DNA of 20,640 bases from Leishmania donovani (Eukaryota > Euglenozoa > Kinetoplastea > Trypanosomatida > Trypanosomatidae), in the NCBI RefSeq assembly GCF_000227135.1, contig NC_018246.1, positions 634,198 through 654,837 of the forward strand, in the 5' to 3' direction. This document shows, one piece after another, positions 17,111 through 20,640 of the stretch. The stretch's first letter is position 1. Every line of letters starts with the position of its first letter. The notes below the pieces were generated by a model. It worked only from the letters and a program-made list of their open reading frames with translations, was not told where the DNA came from and did not search any database. A program made the translations under genes and the position numbers.

Positions 17111-17132
17111 TCCCTCTTCTCGCCTTTGGCAG
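17111..17132 (+). promoter_or_regulatory. putative trans-splice acceptor for the transporter
   Basis: TCCCTCTTCTCGCCTTTGGCAG ends with the AG at 17131-17132, 17 bases before the ATG at 17150. The frame is open slightly upstream, but only from a TTG at 17126, so 17150 is the start. Confidence 0.6.
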
Positions 17133-17149
17133 TTTCTGCTTCATCCGAT

Positions 17150-18115
17150 ATGTCCACAGAGCAGGCTCGCACTTTGCTCTACCTGGCGCTGAACGCTTTC
17201 AGCAGCATCGGCATCGTGTACACGAACAAAGTCATCTTTACGCGGCACGGCTTCAGCTATGGCACCCTCCTCACGGTGATTCACTTCTTCATCACGACCC
17301 TCGGGCTGTTCATTTGCCGCATGATGGGTGTCTTCGAGCCGAAACGCATACCCGTACTCAAGATCCTACCCCTCTGCGTGGGCTTCTGCGGTTTTGTAGC
17401 GCTGAACAACGTGTCGCTGGTCTACAACACCATTGGCTTTTATCAGCTTATCAAAGTGCTGACGACGCCCATGCTGGTTGTCATTCAGACCTTATTCTAT
17501 CAAAAGACGTTTTCCGCGAAAGTGAAGCTCTCCTTGACGGTCACTTGCATCGGCGTGGGTCTCTCCACGGTGAACGATACCTCGGCCAACTTGGCGGGTA
17601 CGGTGGTAGCCCTCTCGGCACTTCTTATTACGTGTATGTATCAAATTTGGGTGGGGACGAAGCAGAGTGAGTTTCACTGCGACAGCTTTCAGCTTCTCTA
17701 TAATCAGGCACCCATTTCGTGCGCCATGCTGATGCCGATGGCCTACTTCGCCGACGATCTTGCAAACAAGTACTACACACCATGCTGGCCCACTATCATA
17801 GTGATCATCTTCTCGGGCCTCCTGGCGTTTTTTGTGAACATCTCCATTTTCTTGGTGATAGGCAAGACCTCCCCTGTGACGTACAACGTGCTGGGCCACT
17901 TCAAGCTATGCGTCATTCTCTCTCTCGGGTTTCTGTGGTTCGGCGACCAGATGAATGCACGTATCTTCCTCGGCATTGTAATTACTCTATTCGGAGTGTT
18001 CTGGTACACACATCTAAAGATGCAAGAAGGGGAGAAAGAGGAGGATGCCAAGATCCTGGCCAAGCACGAGGAAGAGCACGTCAGTGTCGGTGAAGGGGAT
18101 GAAAAGTACGTGTAG
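17150..18115 (+). CDS. SLC35E/TPT-family nucleotide-sugar transporter
   Basis: The product is 321 residues with about ten hydrophobic segments (roughly 9-29, 39-57, 71-91, 96-117, 125-142, 148-163, 185-200, 213-235, 248-264, 270-287). This is the drug/metabolite-transporter fold of the triose-phosphate translocator (TPT) family. Diagnostic stretches are GIVYTNKVIF (21-30), FYQLIKVLTTPM (97-108) and KTSPVTYNVLGHFKL (239-253), closest in my recall to SLC35E3. Such proteins exchange nucleotide sugars or related phosphates across Golgi or ER membranes, feeding glycoconjugate synthesis, which is prominent in these parasites. The substrate cannot be read from sequence, and SLC35E3 itself lacks a firm one. 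The C-terminal tail (290-321) is charged and likely cytosolic. Repeat copy 3 begins only 41 bases after the stop, hence very probably within its 3' UTR. Confidence 0.86.
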   Translation: MSTEQARTLLYLALNAFSSIGIVYTNKVIFTRHGFSYGTLLTVIHFFITTLGLFICRMMGVFEPKRIPVLKILPLCVGFCGFVALNNVSLVYNTIGFYQLIKVLTTPMLVVIQTLFYQKTFSAKVKLSLTVTCIGVGLSTVNDTSANLAGTVVALSALLITCMYQIWVGTKQSEFHCDSFQLLYNQAPISCAMLMPMAYFADDLANKYYTPCWPTIIVIIFSGLLAFFVNISIFLVIGKTSPVTYNVLGHFKLCVILSLGFLWFGDQMNARIFLGIVITLFGVFWYTHLKMQEGEKEEDAKILAKHEEEHVSVGEGDEKYV

Positions 18116-18156
18116 TAATACATCGTTTTTTTTGTTCCTTTCCATTGCATGCTTCT

Positions 18157-18862
18157 CCCTGATAACGGGGAGGGGGCATCCCAGTGCGTGGTATCTCAGG
18201 GCCCAGTGCATTCACATTATTCCACAGGGGGGGGGTGGCCGAGCAGCCCCCTCCCGCTATCCCCTTTCCTGCCAGCTGCAGAGCCGCTTCTGCTGGTGAC
18301 AGGGCCATCCCCCCTACNNNNNNNNNNNNNNNNNNNNNNNNNNNNNNNNNNNNNNNNNNNNNNNNNNNNNNNNNNNNNNNNNNNNNNNNNNNNNNNNNNN
18401 NNNNNNNNNNNNNNNNACGACCCCACCCCCCCGCCGGGGGGGGGGGGGGGGGGTCAGAGCGATGCATCGCTGTTGATGTCGGCGGTCGAGGCCCTGGATG
18501 GCGTTGCATCGGAGCCACCTGCGACAGCGAACGCGTCTGTGCCATCCGCCTGATGGGCGAAGTGTCGGCGTGACTCGAGCGCATATCAGACGGTCCTCGC
18601 TGCCTACTGGTGTGGGGAGCGTGAGCCACCCCGAGGGTCGCACGAGGTGGTGACCGGCACCATGGGCATGGCTGTGAGGCGACCTGCGAGGAGGCTGGGG
18701 GGAGGGGAGGAGCTCGAGGCAGGGGCCGAGCTCAGATGACTGGGTCGGCGCATTGCTGTAGCGCGCGCCTGCGGCTTCTTCGCACCACGTGGGTGGGGCC
18801 TGCGACTGGCCGGTGTAGAGGGGGGCCGCACTCGTGCTTCTTGCCAGTTAAGGGAGATGTTG
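18157..18862 (+). mobile_element. SIDER-like dispersed retroposon, copy 3
   Basis: This copy begins CCCTGATAACGGGG at 18157, and CCCTGA (18157-18162) is complementary to TCAGGG (18196-18201). It differs from copy 2 at two positions in the left part, and at none that I saw in the 383 bases 18454-18836. The centre has a gap and then C7-GCC-G18 (18436-18453), a homopolymer hairpin longer than that of copy 2. Beyond CTCGTG (18836) it continues 26 bases, to 18862, in common with copy 1 but not copy 2. It lies in the probable 3' UTR of the transporter. Confidence 0.7.
18318..18416. other. assembly gap (99 N) inside repeat copy 3
   Basis: The N run starts one base earlier in the element than the gap of copy 2, after CCCCCCTAC. 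Confidence 0.99.
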
Positions 18863-20123
18863 CCGAAAGGAATCTGCCGAACTCGTCCGCATCTCTCTTC
18901 TCGAAGTCGTGAGCTCGCTCGCCCGTCAAAGCCGTTTTGTGCGTGCAAGTCTGGGCACGTGGCCTTGTGCGTGCTGCTCGGCAGTGATAGCGATGACTTT
19001 CTCAGGGATGGGGACGGAGAGGACGAACGGAAGAAACGTGGCAGTTGGAGGCCACAAGAGCCGTTCGTGTCTTTCTTTTCGGCTCGTTTTCTCTTCTGCT
19101 TTATGCACCGCACCGTAGAAAGAGTGCCGACTCCTCAAACATGTGCGTGGCAGTACCTAACGGATCCTGCGAGTTGGCAGGAGTAAGCAAAGCAGAATGA
19201 GTTTCTTTCGCGAGCGCTTGTACGTCCCCTTCACTTCGGTGGACACCCTCTCCTCCCCCTCCCCCCTTTTCCGTCTTCGCTTTCCTGCGCGCCGAAACGA
19301 AAGAAAAGGGCAAAACCTTTTTTCTTTTCTAGGAAAAGTGCGTGCTTCCCGCCAGTGCTACCACGATGTATCTCTCTTTATAACTTTTTTCCCACGGACA
19401 ACAGACGTGTGCGACACGGTAAGGGCAGGTTCCTCTTTTGTTCTTTTGTTTTGTCGTCGTCCTTTGTGAAGAACTTGTCGCGCTGCATTAAAAGGACACC
19501 TGCGGGTATCGCACGCATACCACGGGGATACAACTCCTGTACTCATTGAGACACGTTTTCGCCTCCACATGGTCCCCTGCGCACCTCTTGTTTGCCGCTA
19601 ATATTCACAGCTCTGACGCAAGTTTGCCTTTCCTTCTTTTTGTAAGCGCACTATTCTTTTCATCATTCACAAAGAAGGGAGCTGCGCGAAGTTCCCTTAC
19701 TCGCTGGTGGCGGATAGTGCGGCATTCAGGCAGGCACCCGGTCAGAAGCCGCCGCGATGCTCTACTGCCACCATGCACTCGTAGGCACCGCGGCAACAGG
19801 CTGCGGCCNNNNNNNNNNNNNNNNNNNNNNNNNNNNNNNNNNNNNNNNNNNNNNNNNNNNNNNNNNNNNNNNNNNNNNNNNNNNNNNNNNNNNNNNNNNN
19901 NNNNNNNACTCATTGAGACACGTTTTCGCCTCCACATGGTCCCCTGCGCACCTCTTGTTTGCCGCTAATATTCACAGCTCTGACGCAAGTTTGCCTTTCC
20001 TTCTTTTTGTAAGCGCACTATTCTTTTCATCATTCACAAAGAAGGGAGCTGCGCGAAGTTCCCTTACTCGCTGGTGGCGGATAGTGCGGCATTCAGGCAG
20101 GCACCCGGTCAGAAGCCGCCGCG
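18863..20123. other. intergenic region, no supported gene
   Basis: The region contains pyrimidine tracts (about 19226-19290 and 19318-19330) and short frames without domains, including one of 109 codons at 18857 that begins in the repeat tail. Its right part holds the duplicated gap edge at 19541-20175. It probably contains the rest of the transporter 3' UTR and the 5' UTR of the gene at the right edge. Confidence 0.5.
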
Positions 20124-20175
20124 ATGCTCTACTGCCACCATGCACTCGTAGGCACCGCGGCAACAGGCTGCGGCC
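19541..20175. repeat. 268-bp direct duplication flanking an assembly gap
   Basis: Bases 19541-19808 recur at 19908-20175 with no difference that I found, on both sides of 99 N (19809-19907). The left arm ends and the gap begins at CTGCGGCC, while the right arm continues into the next gene. An unmerged contig overlap is the likely cause. The ATG of the last gene therefore appears twice (19757 and 20124). Confidence 0.85.
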
Positions 20176-20640
20176 GCCTTGCTTGCAGCTGTCGCACGGA
20201 GTGTGAGGGAGTGGAGCTGGGGCTCGACCTGCTGCGGACACAGCACCAGCGCCGAAGACACAGGCAATCGAGCGTGGCTGCGGCTGCGCACTCGCTCTCC
20301 CTCCTCACGACGCTCCGCACCGGCCTGACAGCGGTGGAGGATGGCACATCGCGACGCATTGGCGGGGGGGCACAGGTGCCGGCGCTGCTGGCCTGTCGCG
20401 TTCGCCCCTCACTCCAGCCCGTCTCTGGCCCTTGGGAGCTGGTGCACAACGACGTGGCGGGCACGCTTGCAAAGCCAGCCATGCCAGGGGCGCCGACGCC
20501 GACTGCATGGATTGCGGACCCGGCCACCGGTCTCACACGCCAGGCCGACAGCCCCCGCTACGGCACTACACGATGCGACACGCGCTCCTTGCCGGCGTCT
20601 GTCCCGCACCGAAGCGCAGGCAGGCGGTGCAGCAGGCGGC
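20124..20640 (+). CDS. hypothetical protein, C-terminal part outside the window
   Basis: A frame opens at the ATG at 20124 and remains open to the last base (172 codons). It starts MLYCHHALVGTAATGCGRL and is rich in Ala, Arg, Pro and Thr with no recognised domain. Third codon positions are GC-rich, as in Leishmania coding sequence, whereas the other two + frames stop early (about 20204-20206 and 20327-20329). On the - strand overlapping frames are also open in places, a usual effect of high GC. A G7 run at 20364-20370 could hide a length error. Function is unknown. Confidence 0.45.
   Translation, partial: MLYCHHALVGTAATGCGRLACSCRTECEGVELGLDLLRTQHQRRRHRQSSVAAAAHSLSLLTTLRTGLTAVEDGTSRRIGGGAQVPALLACRVRPSLQPVSGPWELVHNDVAGTLAKPAMPGAPTPTAWIADPATGLTRQADSPRYGTTRCDTRSLPASVPHRSAGRRCSRR

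Larger units (their letters stand above)
15855..17149. other. long region without a recognised gene
   Basis: These 1295 bases are rich in T tracts (around 16081-16090, 16204-16211, 16527-16535 and 16601-16615) with no frame resembling a protein family. One strong splice acceptor (16616-16620) is followed only by a 26-codon frame at 16714. It probably contains UTRs, perhaps with the remnant of a lost gene. Confidence 0.5.

Noticed and set aside
18151..18842. Target-site duplication GCTTCT around copy 3
   Set aside because: The right-hand GCTTCT is also present at the same place in copy 1, so it belongs to the shared tail rather than to the insertion site.
18857..19186. 109-codon frame at the end of repeat copy 3
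   Set aside because: It starts inside the repeat tail, has no acceptor before it and no domain; copy 1 has the same start without a continuing frame.
1..20640. CRISPR array, tRNA or rRNA genes, bacterial-type operons
   Set aside because: No regular spaced repeats, cloverleaf sequences or rRNA segments were recognised; the window is eukaryotic (trypanosomatid) in gene content and spacing.

Overview
The window looks like nuclear DNA of a trypanosomatid flagellate in the Leishmania group (Leishmania or a close ally such as Endotrypanum or Porcisia). Four things point there. All credible genes lie on the + strand, are intronless and sit head to tail. Most are preceded by a polypyrimidine tract and an AG, as expected for spliced-leader trans-splicing. 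A TQY-type MAP kinase (MPK4) and a cap-binding protein of the LeishIF4E-2 type occur together, and in Leishmania both map to chromosome 19. Finally, the intergenic regions carry retroposon-like repeats resembling SIDER elements. The species cannot be fixed from this sequence alone.

Layout. 1-2085: no recognisable gene; GC-rich sequence full of G and C homopolymers, with an assembly gap at 904-1002 flanked by the same ~138 bp on both sides. 2086-2670: dispersed repeat copy 1, interrupted by a gap. 2766-3863: PIH1-domain protein (dynein-arm or R2TP-type Hsp90 co-chaperone). 4153-5244: MPK4. 5639-7393: FAD/NADPH reductase with an N-terminal oxidoreductase-like Cys motif. 7785-8257: frameshifted ACT-domain pseudogene. 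8600-8953: twin-Cys CHCH protein. 9750-11615: FYVE-like zinc-finger protein kinase. 12486-13168: repeat copy 2. 13352-13714: small basic hypothetical protein. 13883-14728: eIF4E-2. 15510-15854: possible small protein. 15855-17149: no gene seen. 17150-18115: SLC35E/TPT-type nucleotide-sugar transporter. 18157-18862: repeat copy 3. 18863-20123: non-coding, with a second duplicated gap edge. 20124-end: start of a hypothetical gene that runs off the window.

The genes do not form one pathway, as is normal for a polycistronic unit in these organisms, where control is mainly post-transcriptional through 3' UTRs. The most notable feature is therefore the repeat family. Three copies with very few differences lie between unrelated genes, two of them in likely 3' UTRs (FYVE-like kinase and sugar transporter). 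Two copies keep a 5' end whose bases can pair as in the P1 helix of the Pr77/HDV-like hallmark of trypanosomatid retroposons. SIDERs are usually old and degenerate, so near-identical copies suggest recent mobilisation or gene conversion. No wholly new multi-gene system is evident.
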